Assembly (NCBI GenBank): GCA_900541055.1 | Contig: UQHZ01000005.1 | Coordinates: 62,001-126,000, forward strand | DNA: 64,000 bases | Reading direction: 5' to 3' | DNA from: an uncultured Collinsella sp. | GTDB taxonomy: Bacteria; Actinomycetota; Coriobacteriia; Coriobacteriales; Coriobacteriaceae | In this document: positions 1 through 8,833 of the stretch, one piece after another | Numbering within the stretch: position 1 is the stretch's first letter | Layout: each line of letters opens with the position of its first letter | The notes under the pieces: generated by a model | The model's database searches: none | The model's input: only the letters and a program-made list of their open reading frames with translations | Told to the model about the DNA's origin: nothing | Program-made: the position numbers and the translations under genes

Positions 1-1
1 T

Positions 2-2380
2 GCGGACTGCTGCGATCGTTACCCCGAGGCCAAGGTCGGCCCGATCCTCGACGCCATCAAGTACTCCGGCTTCCACTACGCTACCCGCGCCGGCCTCACC
101 ATCTCGGTGTGGGACGCTCTCATCCCTGCCGAGAAGCAGGAGCTGCTCGATCGCGCCCAGGCCAACGTCGACCAGATCAACGAGTACTTCGAGGAGGGCT
201 TCATCAACGAGACGGAGCGCCACATCGAAGTCGTTAACGAGTGGACCGCTTGTACCGACAAGGTCGCAGCGCTCATGCTCGACATGTTCGACGAGGAGAA
301 CCCGCTGTACATGATGGCCGACTCCGGCGCCCGTGGTTCTAAGACCCAGCTGCGTCAGCTCGGCGGCATGCGTGGCCTGATGGCAGACATGTCCGGCGAG
401 ACGATCGACCTTCCCATTAAGGCGAACTTCCGCGAGGGCCTGCTGCCGCTCGAGTACTTCATTTCGACCTACGGCGCCCGTAAGGGCCTGGTCGATACCA
501 CATCCCACACCTCGGACTCTGGTTACCTGACCCGTCGTCTGGTCGACGTGGCCCAGGACGTCATTGTCCGCGAGGAGGACTGCGGTACGCACGAGGGCGT
601 CACCTACAACCTCATCATCCCCGGTACCACCGACCTCAACACCGACCTCGTCGGCCGTTGCTTCATTGAGGATGTCGTGGCTCCCGATGGCACCGTGCTC
701 TTTGAGCAGGACGGCTACATCGAGAAGGTCGCCGACATCCAGAAGATGGTCGATGCTGGCCTTAAGAAGGTCAAGCTCCGCGCGCTGCTCACCTGCCGCT
801 CCAAGTACGGCGTGTGCCAGAAGTGCTACGGCTGGGATCTTTCCACCCGTCGTCCGGTCGCCATCGGTACCGCGGTCGGCATTATTGCCGCCCAGTCCAT
901 CGGCGAGCCCGGTACGCAGCTTACGATGCGTACCATTCACTCCGGCGGCGTCGCTGGCGTCGACGATATTACGCAGGGTCTGCCTACGGTCAGCCGTATG
1001 TTCGATATCGTCGGCAACGTCAACGAGAAGATCCTGGGTCGCGAGGCCGAGCTGGCTCCGTACTCCGGCCACCTCTCGATTAAGCCCGAGAAGTCCGAGT
1101 ACGTGCTGACGCTCACCGACTCCGAAGATCACACCCGTGTCCTCGACGAGCGTCGCGTCCCCGCTTCGGTGCGCTTTATGCCTGAGATTGAGGACGGCTG
1201 CGAGGTTCGCGCCGGCGACCAGATTACCAAGGGCTTCGTCAACTTCCGCAACCTGCGCAAGCTGACCGACATCGAGTCGACGATGCACACCTTCGTCGAG
1301 AGCGTTAAGGACGTCTACACCAGCCAGGGCGTCGACCTGAACGACAAGCACATCGAGGTGCTCGCACGTCAGATGCTGCGTCGCGTTCAGATCACCAACC
1401 CCGGCGACTCCAAGTACCTGCTTGGTCAGTACGTTGACCGCTACGAGTTCGCCGACGAGGTCGAGCGCGTTGCCCGTCTGGGCGGTCAGGCTCCCGTGGC
1501 CGAGCCCGTCATCCTGGGTACGCTCAAGGTCGCGTCCAACATCGACTCCTGGCTGTCGAGCGCTTCGTTCATCCGTACCGCCGGCGTTCTTACCGAGGCT
1601 GCCATCGAGGGCAAGGTCGACCACCTGCTCGACCTTAAGTCCAACGTCATCGTCGGTAAGAAGATCCCGGCTGGTACCGGCCTCAAGCCGTACGCCAACG
1701 CCAAGCTGACGTATCGTACGGCCGACGGTTATGTCGACATCGACGGTCCGGCTTCGCCCAACGCCAAGTCGCTGCCCGAGTGGGCTCCGGTTGAGCTCAA
1801 GGACCTGGACGAGCAGCTCCCGCAGCAGCTCGACTGGGCCGGCTACGACGAGTTCGGCGGTGCTGACGGTTCGTTCACCCGCAACGGCCACACCATCTCC
1901 GCCGAGAAGGCTCGTCTGTACCTGTTCGACGACCTGGGCGTGTCGCAGCGCTGGACCAACAAGTTCAGCGAGGTCGGCATCGAGACGGTCGGCGACCTGG
2001 TCGGCAAGTCCGAGGAGGATCTGCTGCGCATCGATGGCATCGGTGCCAAGGCGATCGAGGAGCTCCGTGACGGCCTCGAGGCCCACGACCTGCTCTACAT
2101 CCTCGAGAACAACGACGACGTTGCCGACGAGGAAGACCTCTCGCAGCTGCTGCAGATGGTCTTTAGCCCCGACGGTCCGGACGACATCCTGCTGGGCACC
2201 TCCGCTGCGCCGACGCATCACGCCGACGCCGACGAGGAGCTCCTGGGCGCCCCGATCGACGACAAGAAGGCTCCCGCCAACGGCGCGATCAACGAGGACA
2301 TGGCTTCCCTCGACGAGCTGCTCAACCAGCTCGTGGACACCGACGACGCCGAAGAGGCCAAGGACAACGACGAGGAGTAA
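2..2380 (+). CDS. rpoC: RNA polymerase beta' subunit (5' truncated by window)
   Basis: C-terminal 792 residues of the beta' subunit of RNA polymerase; the reading frame is open from base 2, so the start lies upstream of the window. Diagnostic segments are the bridge-helix/trigger-loop stretch with GEPGTQLTMRTIHSGG and the Cys cluster CRSKYGVCQKCYGWD. After the usual C-terminal residues (KKIPAGTGLKPYA, about 1660-1700) the protein continues for over 200 residues. That extension holds a helix-hairpin-helix segment (about 1930-2100, VGDLVGKSEEDLLRIDGIG) that resembles the alpha-subunit CTD fold, and then an Asp/Glu-rich tail. A strong terminator follows 28 bp after the stop. The family call is secure; the role of the extension is unknown to me. 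Confidence 0.97.
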   Translation, partial: ADCCDRYPEAKVGPILDAIKYSGFHYATRAGLTISVWDALIPAEKQELLDRAQANVDQINEYFEEGFINETERHIEVVNEWTACTDKVAALMLDMFDEENPLYMMADSGARGSKTQLRQLGGMRGLMADMSGETIDLPIKANFREGLLPLEYFISTYGARKGLVDTTSHTSDSGYLTRRLVDVAQDVIVREEDCGTHEGVTYNLIIPGTTDLNTDLVGRCFIEDVVAPDGTVLFEQDGYIEKVADIQKMVDAGLKKVKLRALLTCRSKYGVCQKCYGWDLSTRRPVAIGTAVGIIAAQSIGEPGTQLTMRTIHSGGVAGVDDITQGLPTVSRMFDIVGNVNEKILGREAELAPYSGHLSIKPEKSEYVLTLTDSEDHTRVLDERRVPASVRFMPEIEDGCEVRAGDQITKGFVNFRNLRKLTDIESTMHTFVESVKDVYTSQGVDLNDKHIEVLARQMLRRVQITNPGDSKYLLGQYVDRYEFADEVERVARLGGQAPVAEPVILGTLKVASNIDSWLSSASFIRTAGVLTEAAIEGKVDHLLDLKSNVIVGKKIPAGTGLKPYANAKLTYRTADGYVDIDGPASPNAKSLPEWAPVELKDLDEQLPQQLDWAGYDEFGGADGSFTRNGHTISAEKARLYLFDDLGVSQRWTNKFSEVGIETVGDLVGKSEEDLLRIDGIGAKAIEELRDGLEAHDLLYILENNDDVADEEDLSQLLQMVFSPDGPDDILLGTSAAPTHHADADEELLGAPIDDKKAPANGAINEDMASLDELLNQLVDTDDAEEAKDNDEE

Positions 2381-2407
2381 CTTCCAAGTACGTTAACCGC
2401 CCTTTCA

Positions 2408-2444
2408 AAGACCCGTTTCCCAGCAGGGAAGCGGGTCTTTTTTG
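2408..2444 (+). terminator. Rho-independent terminator of rpoC
   Basis: GC-rich stem AAGACCCGTTTCCC / GGGAAGCGGGTCTT with an AGCA loop and a run of six T. It lies just after the rpoC stop. Confidence 0.93.
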
Positions 2445-2453
2445 TTGAGGAAC

Positions 2454-2672
2454 GTTGCCCCGACGAGCACGTCGGATTCCCGGAACGGGCGGCCCGCTGT
2501 TAAAGTTTGTCGCGAGTTCCGCACTCAAAGGAAAGCACTTAATGTGCTTTCCGTCTTGCGCAGGACTGTAGAGCAGCAAACTTAAACAGCGGGCCGCCCG
2601 TTCCGGGAATCCGCCCCCGCGCGCAGAAGGGGATTCCTTTTGCCAATAAGGGACAGGTTTATTTTGGTAGGT
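2454..2672. repeat. Structured intergenic repeat, copy A (candidate RNA)
   Basis: Non-coding block sharing long identical stretches with 4594-4797. It has a 36-bp near-perfect inverted repeat (arms 2474-2509 and 2577-2612, one mismatch) enclosing a conserved core. The core has the words AGTTTGTCGCGAGTTCCGCA and CAGGACTGT, and an inner hairpin GGAAAGCAC/GTGCTTTCC (2530-2552) with loop TTAAT. At the right edge sits AAGGGACAGGTTTATTTTGG, whose reverse complement flanks copy B. It may be a structured RNA or a REP/MITE-like element; it carries no transposase. Confidence 0.7.
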
Positions 2673-2765
2673 TTTTACTGCTTGAATTTGAAACATTCCG
2701 TTCGGTCAAAGCGTATCTATGGTGAGGGCCTCATCGAGAACCATTAACGTCACCGGGAGGTGATT

Positions 2766-3284
2766 ATGGAAGAACAAGCTTTTAGACAGGCAGTCGAAGA
2801 TCACCGGGATGTCGTGTTTCGAATCGCATTGACGTATCTGCGCGATTGCGCTGACGCCGATGATGTCGCTCAAGACGTCTTTCTAAAGTTGCTCAAAAGC
2901 GATGCGCAATTTGAAAGCCGGGAACATCTTCGCCGCTGGCTTATCCGGGTCACGATCAATGAATGCAAATCGCTCTTTCGAAAGCCGTGGAGGCGTGTGG
3001 AGGATATTGAGAACCTCGCCGATTCGCTTTCGGCAGCGCAGGAGGAGACCAAGGCGGTCCTGTCAGACGTTATGCGACTTCCGGAACGATTCCGTGTTCC
3101 CATCATGCTCTATTACTATCTGGGCTTTTCGACCTCAGAGATTGCCGAGTTATTGCATGTGCCAGCCGCGACCGTTCGAACGCGTTTGGCTCGCGGCAGA
3201 TCGAAGCTCAAGTTCATCCTAGAGGAGGGCGACCGTGAAATCCAACCAAATCAAGCAGGCCTTCGAGTCCGTCCAAGCCGATAG
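2766..3284 (+). CDS. ECF-like RNA polymerase sigma factor
   Basis: 172-residue sigma-70 family factor. Region 2 is visible as YLRDCADADDVAQDVFLKLL (about residues 23-42). Region 4 has a helix-turn-helix around LGFSTSEIAELLHVPAATVR (about 118-137). ATG at 2766 was chosen over the in-frame GTG at 2760 because GGGAGG lies 5 bp before it. The next gene starts inside this one (50-nt overlap) and encodes a single-span membrane protein, the usual sigma/anti-sigma arrangement. The signal it answers to cannot be read from sequence. Confidence 0.9.
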   Translation: MEEQAFRQAVEDHRDVVFRIALTYLRDCADADDVAQDVFLKLLKSDAQFESREHLRRWLIRVTINECKSLFRKPWRRVEDIENLADSLSAAQEETKAVLSDVMRLPERFRVPIMLYYYLGFSTSEIAELLHVPAATVRTRLARGRSKLKFILEEGDREIQPNQAGLRVRPSR

Positions 3285-4311
3285 CGATCTTGCTGACCGT
3301 GTTCTTTATGCCGCTGCTGGTGAGCCGCTTCGCCGAAAGGGTCACGCGAAGCCTCTGTATGTTGCCGTAATCGGATGTCTTGCCGGAGTGCTCGCGACCG
3401 GAGGGGTCGCCTACGCCGTCGTCAATTCCAGTTATTTTGCCTCTGCCTGGGGAAACCATGGCAACGGAGAGTCCATTACCTGGACTCAAGGTGGCTCGTC
3501 GGGGACTAAATATACCTACACCAGAGAGTTCGGTGATGGCATCGCGCCCCAAAGCCTGGAGGGCACAGTACTGAAGGTCAATCTGTCCGTCGAGGGCAAC
3601 GGCTATACACTCGATATCCATGAGATGGCTATCGATAAAAACGGTTGCGGTGCCGTGACGTTTACGCTGTCCAATCCAAATGGTGTTAACTACTACAAGC
3701 CGGCAGCAGAGACAGGCGAACTTGTTCTCTATGGTGAAGAAGAACAAGGCATCGGCACGCCCAGCATGAACTTCGGCGAGGAATGGGCTGATACACGCTG
3801 CACAATTGATAAGGACACATCAAGCGACACGGTCATTAATGGCACGATGTACTTTGCTTCTATGGATCGCGAGCGAGGTTTTCAACATGCGGTCACCTGG
3901 AATATCTCGTGGACCGAGGGCGAAGGAGAGGATGCGAAGCCGTTCGAGGCATCGACGCCCGAGTTTAGCGTTGGAGCGTACGTCGATACTAAGGAACTCC
4001 GCTCCGATGACTCGCCTCTCGAGATCAGCCCGTTTTCGATCCAGACGCACATCGATGATCTGGGCATTGACGCAGTCACGAAGAAGTTGACGGTTACCTA
4101 CAAGGATGGATCGGAGCAGATTATCGAAGATGACGACGCAGGGGCGTTCAACTTATATTTTTCTTATACGCGCAATAGCGGAGAGAACATCTGGGTGCCA
4201 ACGAAGTTGATTGATGTCGACCAAGTGGTCTCAGTAACGCTTGAGGGCACACGCTGCACTTCAACGGGGGGCGCCGAAACGTCGGAACCCTTTACCATCG
4301 TCTATTCGTAA
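3235..4311 (+). CDS. Probable membrane-bound anti-sigma factor (DUF4179-like)
   Basis: 358 residues, GTG start at 3235 with AGAGGAGGG 5 bp upstream, overlapping the sigma gene by 50 nt. Layout: about 40 cytoplasmic residues, one hydrophobic segment (about 42-65, YVAVIGCLAGVLATGGVAYA), then about 290 outside residues rich in acidic and beta-type sequence. Topology and coupling to the sigma gene fit an anti-sigma factor that holds the sigma at the membrane and senses an envelope signal. The external part resembles DUF4179-type proteins of Gram-positive bacteria. The function is inferred from context, not from a known catalytic motif. Confidence 0.75.
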   Translation: MKSNQIKQAFESVQADSDLADRVLYAAAGEPLRRKGHAKPLYVAVIGCLAGVLATGGVAYAVVNSSYFASAWGNHGNGESITWTQGGSSGTKYTYTREFGDGIAPQSLEGTVLKVNLSVEGNGYTLDIHEMAIDKNGCGAVTFTLSNPNGVNYYKPAAETGELVLYGEEEQGIGTPSMNFGEEWADTRCTIDKDTSSDTVINGTMYFASMDRERGFQHAVTWNISWTEGEGEDAKPFEASTPEFSVGAYVDTKELRSDDSPLEISPFSIQTHIDDLGIDAVTKKLTVTYKDGSEQIIEDDDAGAFNLYFSYTRNSGENIWVPTKLIDVDQVVSVTLEGTRCTSTGGAETSEPFTIVYS

Positions 4312-4318
4312 GATTTGG

Positions 4319-4350
4319 GGCCGCTTCCTACTAGGGGAAGCGGCCTTCTT
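4319..4350 (+). terminator. Terminator of sigma/anti-sigma operon
   Basis: Stem GGCCGCTTCC / GGGAAGCGGCC with a six-base loop and a T-rich tail, 8 bp after the stop codon. Confidence 0.88.
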
Positions 4351-4396
4351 TGCGGTAAATGGGCGGTTAGACCGCACGATATTCGCCTGCATTTCT

Positions 4397-4517
4397 GAAG
4401 TATGCGGCAAAATCTTGATGGGTCGACCACACCGTATATGCTCAAGTGTTCTACCTGCGGGTTTGTTATCGCAAAATCCCTGTGTGCTCGGTAAGTTCAA
4501 AATTTGCCGCATACTTC
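4397..4517. repeat. 121-bp inverted-repeat element (MITE-like)
   Basis: Ends are about 22-bp imperfect inverted repeats starting GAAGTATGCGGCAAA at 4397 and ending TTTGCCGCATACTTC at 4517. No open reading frame of note lies inside. It is a likely non-autonomous mobile or REP-type element. Confidence 0.6.
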
Positions 4518-4593
4518 CGAAAACGCCGCCGATTTCCATATGGCAGATGAGGGCGGACCACCGCTGGAGCGCGACGTTTCCCCAGATAAAACC

Positions 4594-4797
4594 GACCAAA
4601 ATAAACCTGTCCCTTTTTGGCAGGTGGCGTTGCCCCGACGAGCACGTCGGATTCCCGGCCCGGGCGGCGCGGGGGCTAAGTTTGTCGCGAGTTCCGCACG
4701 AGCCGGAGAGCACTTAATGTGCTCTCCGTGCGAGTCAGGACTGTCCGAGCAGGCGACCTTATATATTTGCCCTCCCCGGGGCTCTCGCCAGTCCCCC
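4594..4797. repeat. Structured intergenic repeat, copy B (candidate RNA)
   Basis: Second copy of the 2454-2672 element. It keeps the GTTGCCCCGACGAGCACGTC lead-in, the AAGTTTGTCGCGAGTTCCGC core and CAGGACTGT, and the inner hairpin GGAGAGCAC/GTGCTCTCC (4705-4727) around the same TTAAT loop. Compared with copy A, one A-T pair in the stem is replaced by G-C, which keeps the pairing. The AAATAAACCTGTCCC motif lies on the left here and in inverted orientation. The long outer inverted repeat of copy A is not preserved. Confidence 0.7.
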
Positions 4798-4801
4798 TCA
4801 G

Positions 4802-6166
4802 CTAGTTCTTGAGCGAGTTCAGCGGCGCTGGGAAGCGTCCGCCACGGTGGGCAAGCACGGTGCCGGCGTTGGGGTTCACCGGCATGATGGGCGCACGGCC
4901 AAACAGGCCGCCGTACTCAACGCAGTCGCCCACGCCCTTGCCAATGGCGGGAATCACGCGGACGGCCGTGGTCTTGTTGTTGATGACACCGATAGCCATC
5001 TCGTCGGCGATGATGCCGGCGATGGTCTCGACCGGGGTGTCGCCGGGGATGGCGATCATGTCCAGGCCAACGGAGCACACGCAGGTCATGGCCTCGAGCT
5101 TCTCGAGTGAAAGCGCGCCGGCCTCGACGGCAGCGATCATGCCGGCGTCCTCGGACACGGGGATAAAGGCGCCCGAGAGACCGCCCACGCTGGAGCTGGC
5201 CATGACGCCGCCCTTCTTGACGGCATCGTTGAGCATGGCGAGCGCACAGGTCGTGCCCGGGCCACCGCAGGTGCCCACGCCGATGATCTCGAGGATGCGC
5301 GCGACGGAGTCGCCGATGGCGGGCGTGGGAGCCAGCGACAGGTCGACAATGCCCTTCTCGACACCCAGGCGATGGGCGGCCTCGCGGCTCATGAGCTCGC
5401 CAGCACGGGTGATCTTAAAGGCGGTCTGCTTAATCTTTTCGGCGACTTCCATCATCGATGCGGAATCGGGCAGCGTCTCCAGGGCTGCAGCCATAACGCC
5501 GGGGCCCGAGACACCTACGTTGATGACGGCGTCGGCCTCGCCACCGCCGTGAACGGCGCCCGCCATAAACGGGGAGTCCTCGACCATGTTGGCAAAGCAG
5601 ACAAACTTGGAGGCGCCAACGGAATCCTCATCTGCCGTAAGCTTGGCGGCATCGATGATGGTCTGGGCGGCCATAAGCACGGCGTCCATGTTGATGCCGG
5701 CGCGCAGGCTGGCGACGTTGACGCTGGAGCAGACGCGGCTGGTGGTGGCGAGCGCCTGGGGGATGGAATGGATGACGCGGCGGTCGGCGTCGCCGATGCC
5801 CTTCTGGACGAGTGCGGAGAAGCCGCCCAGGTAATCGATGCCGAGCGTCTCGGCCGCGCGGTCGAGGGCATGCGCGATGGGGGTGAGGTCCTCATCCTTG
5901 CAGCACGCGGCGATCTGCGCCACCGGGGTGACGGAAACGCGCTTGTTGACGATGGGGATACCGTACTCGCGCTCGAGGTTCTCGGCGGTCTCGACCAGGT
6001 GCTCAGCCGTGTGCGTCACGTGGTCGTAGATCTTCGTGCACATGCGGTCGAGGTTCTCGTCACCGCAACCCATGAGCGAAACACCCATGGTGATGGTCCT
6101 GATGTCGAGGTTCTGCTCCTCAACCATGCCGCGGGTTTCCGCGATTTCTGCGGGCGTGATCGCCAT
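4802..6166 (-). CDS. UPF0210 / PFL family protein (DUF711)
   Basis: 454 residues, the normal length of the UPF0210 (DUF711) family, which folds around a glycyl-radical-enzyme-like barrel but has no settled function. Family stretches include VNKRVSVTPVAQIAA, DYLGGFSALVQKG and CGGPGTTCALAMLNDAVKKGG. ATG at 6166 was chosen because AGGAG precedes it and because the family starts close to this point; a longer frame to 6223 has no ribosome site. In many Gram-positive genomes a small ACT-domain protein sits next to this family; none is seen here. Confidence 0.88.
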   Translation of the reverse strand: MAITPAEIAETRGMVEEQNLDIRTITMGVSLMGCGDENLDRMCTKIYDHVTHTAEHLVETAENLEREYGIPIVNKRVSVTPVAQIAACCKDEDLTPIAHALDRAAETLGIDYLGGFSALVQKGIGDADRRVIHSIPQALATTSRVCSSVNVASLRAGINMDAVLMAAQTIIDAAKLTADEDSVGASKFVCFANMVEDSPFMAGAVHGGGEADAVINVGVSGPGVMAAALETLPDSASMMEVAEKIKQTAFKITRAGELMSREAAHRLGVEKGIVDLSLAPTPAIGDSVARILEIIGVGTCGGPGTTCALAMLNDAVKKGGVMASSSVGGLSGAFIPVSEDAGMIAAVEAGALSLEKLEAMTCVCSVGLDMIAIPGDTPVETIAGIIADEMAIGVINNKTTAVRVIPAIGKGVGDCVEYGGLFGRAPIMPVNPNAGTVLAHRGGRFPAPLNSLKN

Positions 6167-6274
6167 CCTTGCACTCCTATCTGCCAAAACGAGCATAGTC
6201 TTATCTATTCTAACGTGCCGCACGTGCCAAGTGGCGCATGCGGCACGTTTTGATGCTCGGTTGTTTCCGTTGTG

Positions 6275-8824
6275 TTACTGCCCAAAGACCTCTTCGGCAA
6301 TACGAGCGCTTTCGGCGGCGTCTTTGGCGTAGTAGTCCGCGCCGATCTGCTTGGCGTATTCGGGGGTGAGCACGGCGCCGCCTACGATGATCTTGACGCC
6401 CGGCACCTCGGCATGAAGCAGCTTGATGGTCTCTTCCATGGCGACGACTGTGGTAGTCATAAGCGCTGAGAGGCCGACGAGTTTGATGTCGCGCTCCTTG
6501 ACGGTCTTGAGCACCTCTTGCGGGTCGACGTCGCGGCCTAGGTCAAAGACGGTGTAGCCGTAGTTATCGAGCAGCATCTTGACGATGTTCTTACCGATGT
6601 CGTGGATGTCGCCCTTGACGGTGGCCACGCAGATCTTGCCCTTGTCGGCAATCTCGCCGGCGGGCATCAGGCGCTTGATGGTGTCGAAGCCCACGCGTGC
6701 GGCCTCGGCCGAGGCCATAAGCTGCGGCAAGAAGAACTTGCCCTGGTCAAAGAGGACGCCCACCTCGTCGAGGGCGGGGATAAAGTGGTTGTTGATGAGG
6801 TCCATGGCGTCGTGGTCTGCCAGCAGACGCTCGGTCTCGGCAGCGATCTCGCCTTTGCGGCCCGAGACGACCATGCGACGAATCGGGTCGTCGTTGCCGT
6901 CGGTGCCGGCGGCGGGCACGGTGTCGGTCGATGCGGCCTGAGCCGCTGCCGGGTTGGCGGCGATCTTGTACGGATCGGTCCAGCCGGCATAGCGCTCGAT
7001 GTATCCGGTCGAGCCCTCGTCCTCAACGCTCAGGACGCGATAGCTGTAGACGGTATCCATAAAGCGCTTGGAGCCCGGGTTCATGATGGGGGCGTCCAGG
7101 CCCGCGCCAAAAGCGGCAGCCAAAAAGACCGAGCCCAGCAGCGGGCGGGCAGGCAGGCCAAAGCTGATGTTCGACACGCCGAGCGCGCATTTGACGCCCA
7201 GACGCTCCTTGCACAGGGACATGGCGCGCAGGATCTGCTCGGCTTGGCGTTGATTGGTCGAGGCGGTCATGACTAGACAGTCGATGAGGATGCGGTCCGG
7301 GCCGATGCCGTAGCGGGCGGCCTCGGCCACGATGCGCTCGGCGATGGCGAAGCGGGCCTCGGCGGTATCCGGGATGCCGCCTTCGTCGAGCGTGAGGCCG
7401 ACGACGTTGGTGCCGTAGTGGGCGACCAGCGGGAAAATCTCGTCCATGATCTGCTGTTTGCCATTGACCGAGTTGATGATGGGCTTGCCGGCGTAGCGAC
7501 GTACGGCGGCCTCGACGGCGGCGGGGTCGGTGGAGTCGATCTGCAGCGGCAGCAGCGTGGAGCCTTGGAGCTGTTCGGTCGCCTGTTGGATGATCTTGAC
7601 CTCGTCAATCTCGGGCAGGCCCACGTTGACGTCCAGGATGTCGGCGCCCTGCTCCTGCTGGCTGATGCCCTGGCTCACGACGTAGTCCAGGTCGCCGTCG
7701 CGCAGGGCCTGCTGCAGGCGCTTTTTGCCGGTGGGGTTGATGCGCTCGCCGATGACGGCGATCTTGTGGCCGTCGCAGGGAAGGTCCACGACCGTTTGGG
7801 CGCTCGTGACCGACATGCTGGGCTTGCGGCGGCGCGGGCTGGGCGTGTGGTTGTCGATAAGCGTGCGCAGGGCCGCCATGTGCGCCGGCGTGGTGCCGCA
7901 GCAGCCGCCCACGACGCTCACGCCGTCGGCGATCATGCCGGCGACGGCCTCGGCGTATTCGGGGGCCTGGATATCAAAGACGGTGTTGCCGTCGTCGTCC
8001 ACATGGGGGAGTCCTGCATTGGCCTGCACCATAACGGGCTTGTCGGTAACGGTGAGCATACGTGCGGCGAGTCCTCGGAGCTCGGCCGGTCCCTGGCTGC
8101 AGTTGATGCCCAAAACGTCGGCGCCGATAGCGTCGAGCGTGATGGCGGCCACCTCGGGACTCGTTCCCAGGAAGGTGCGACCGTCTTCCTCGAAGGTCAT
8201 GGTGGCAAAGACGGGCAGGTCGGAGTTCTCGCGGCAGGCGAGGACGGCGGCCTTGATCTCGGCCAGGTCGGTCATAGTCTCGATAATAAAGAGGTCCACA
8301 CCCGCGGCGACGCCTGCGCGCACTTCCTCGGCAAAGAGGTCGTAGGCCTCGTCGAAGCTGAGGGTGCCTAAGGGACGAAGCAGTGCGCCGATGGGGCCGA
8401 TGTCGCCGGCGACGTAGCGGGCGCCGGCCGCGCGGGCACAGGCGACGGCCGCGGCAAAGACGTCTGCCACGGTGGCGGCACCGTCGAGCTTGTGGGCATT
8501 GGCGCCAAAGGTGTTGGCGGTAATCACGTCGCAGCCGGCCTCGACATATTGACGTTGGATATCGGTGATAACCTGGGGTTCCTCAAAGTTGAGCAGCTCG
8601 GGCAGGGCGCCCGCCTTCATGCCAGCGGCCTGCAACATGGTGCCCATGCCGCCGTCGAACAGCAGGTGCCCCGTGCCCTCGATGGCGGCGCGCAGGCGAT
8701 CGTCCTTAATGCGCAGATCGTCGATCGTGCGCGTCTTGTACGTGGCACCGTTGCGACGTGCGGCATCAACGGGTGCCGCCAATGCAGTGCCGTCAGAATT
8801 ATGAGTGATAAGCGGAGTAAACAT
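6275..8824 (-). CDS. metH: Cobalamin-dependent methionine synthase lacking reactivation domain
   Basis: 849 residues. It moves the methyl group of methyltetrahydrofolate to homocysteine through cobalamin. Domains in order: homocysteine methyltransferase (about 45-330; Zn ligands in GINCSQGP and GGCCGTTP), pterin-binding (about 350-610; VIGERINPTGKK), cobalamin cap and binding domain (about 660-849; GDIHDIGKNIV carries the lower-ligand His). Classical MetH is about 1,200 residues because of a C-terminal SAM-dependent reactivation domain; that domain is absent here and is encoded by the gene immediately upstream in the operon. ATG at 8824 has GGAG 8 bp before it. Confidence 0.95.
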   Translation of the reverse strand: MFTPLITHNSDGTALAAPVDAARRNGATYKTRTIDDLRIKDDRLRAAIEGTGHLLFDGGMGTMLQAAGMKAGALPELLNFEEPQVITDIQRQYVEAGCDVITANTFGANAHKLDGAATVADVFAAAVACARAAGARYVAGDIGPIGALLRPLGTLSFDEAYDLFAEEVRAGVAAGVDLFIIETMTDLAEIKAAVLACRENSDLPVFATMTFEEDGRTFLGTSPEVAAITLDAIGADVLGINCSQGPAELRGLAARMLTVTDKPVMVQANAGLPHVDDDGNTVFDIQAPEYAEAVAGMIADGVSVVGGCCGTTPAHMAALRTLIDNHTPSPRRRKPSMSVTSAQTVVDLPCDGHKIAVIGERINPTGKKRLQQALRDGDLDYVVSQGISQQEQGADILDVNVGLPEIDEVKIIQQATEQLQGSTLLPLQIDSTDPAAVEAAVRRYAGKPIINSVNGKQQIMDEIFPLVAHYGTNVVGLTLDEGGIPDTAEARFAIAERIVAEAARYGIGPDRILIDCLVMTASTNQRQAEQILRAMSLCKERLGVKCALGVSNISFGLPARPLLGSVFLAAAFGAGLDAPIMNPGSKRFMDTVYSYRVLSVEDEGSTGYIERYAGWTDPYKIAANPAAAQAASTDTVPAAGTDGNDDPIRRMVVSGRKGEIAAETERLLADHDAMDLINNHFIPALDEVGVLFDQGKFFLPQLMASAEAARVGFDTIKRLMPAGEIADKGKICVATVKGDIHDIGKNIVKMLLDNYGYTVFDLGRDVDPQEVLKTVKERDIKLVGLSALMTTTVVAMEETIKLLHAEVPGVKIIVGGAVLTPEYAKQIGADYYAKDAAESARIAEEVFGQ

Positions 8825-8833
8825 CGGGGGCTC

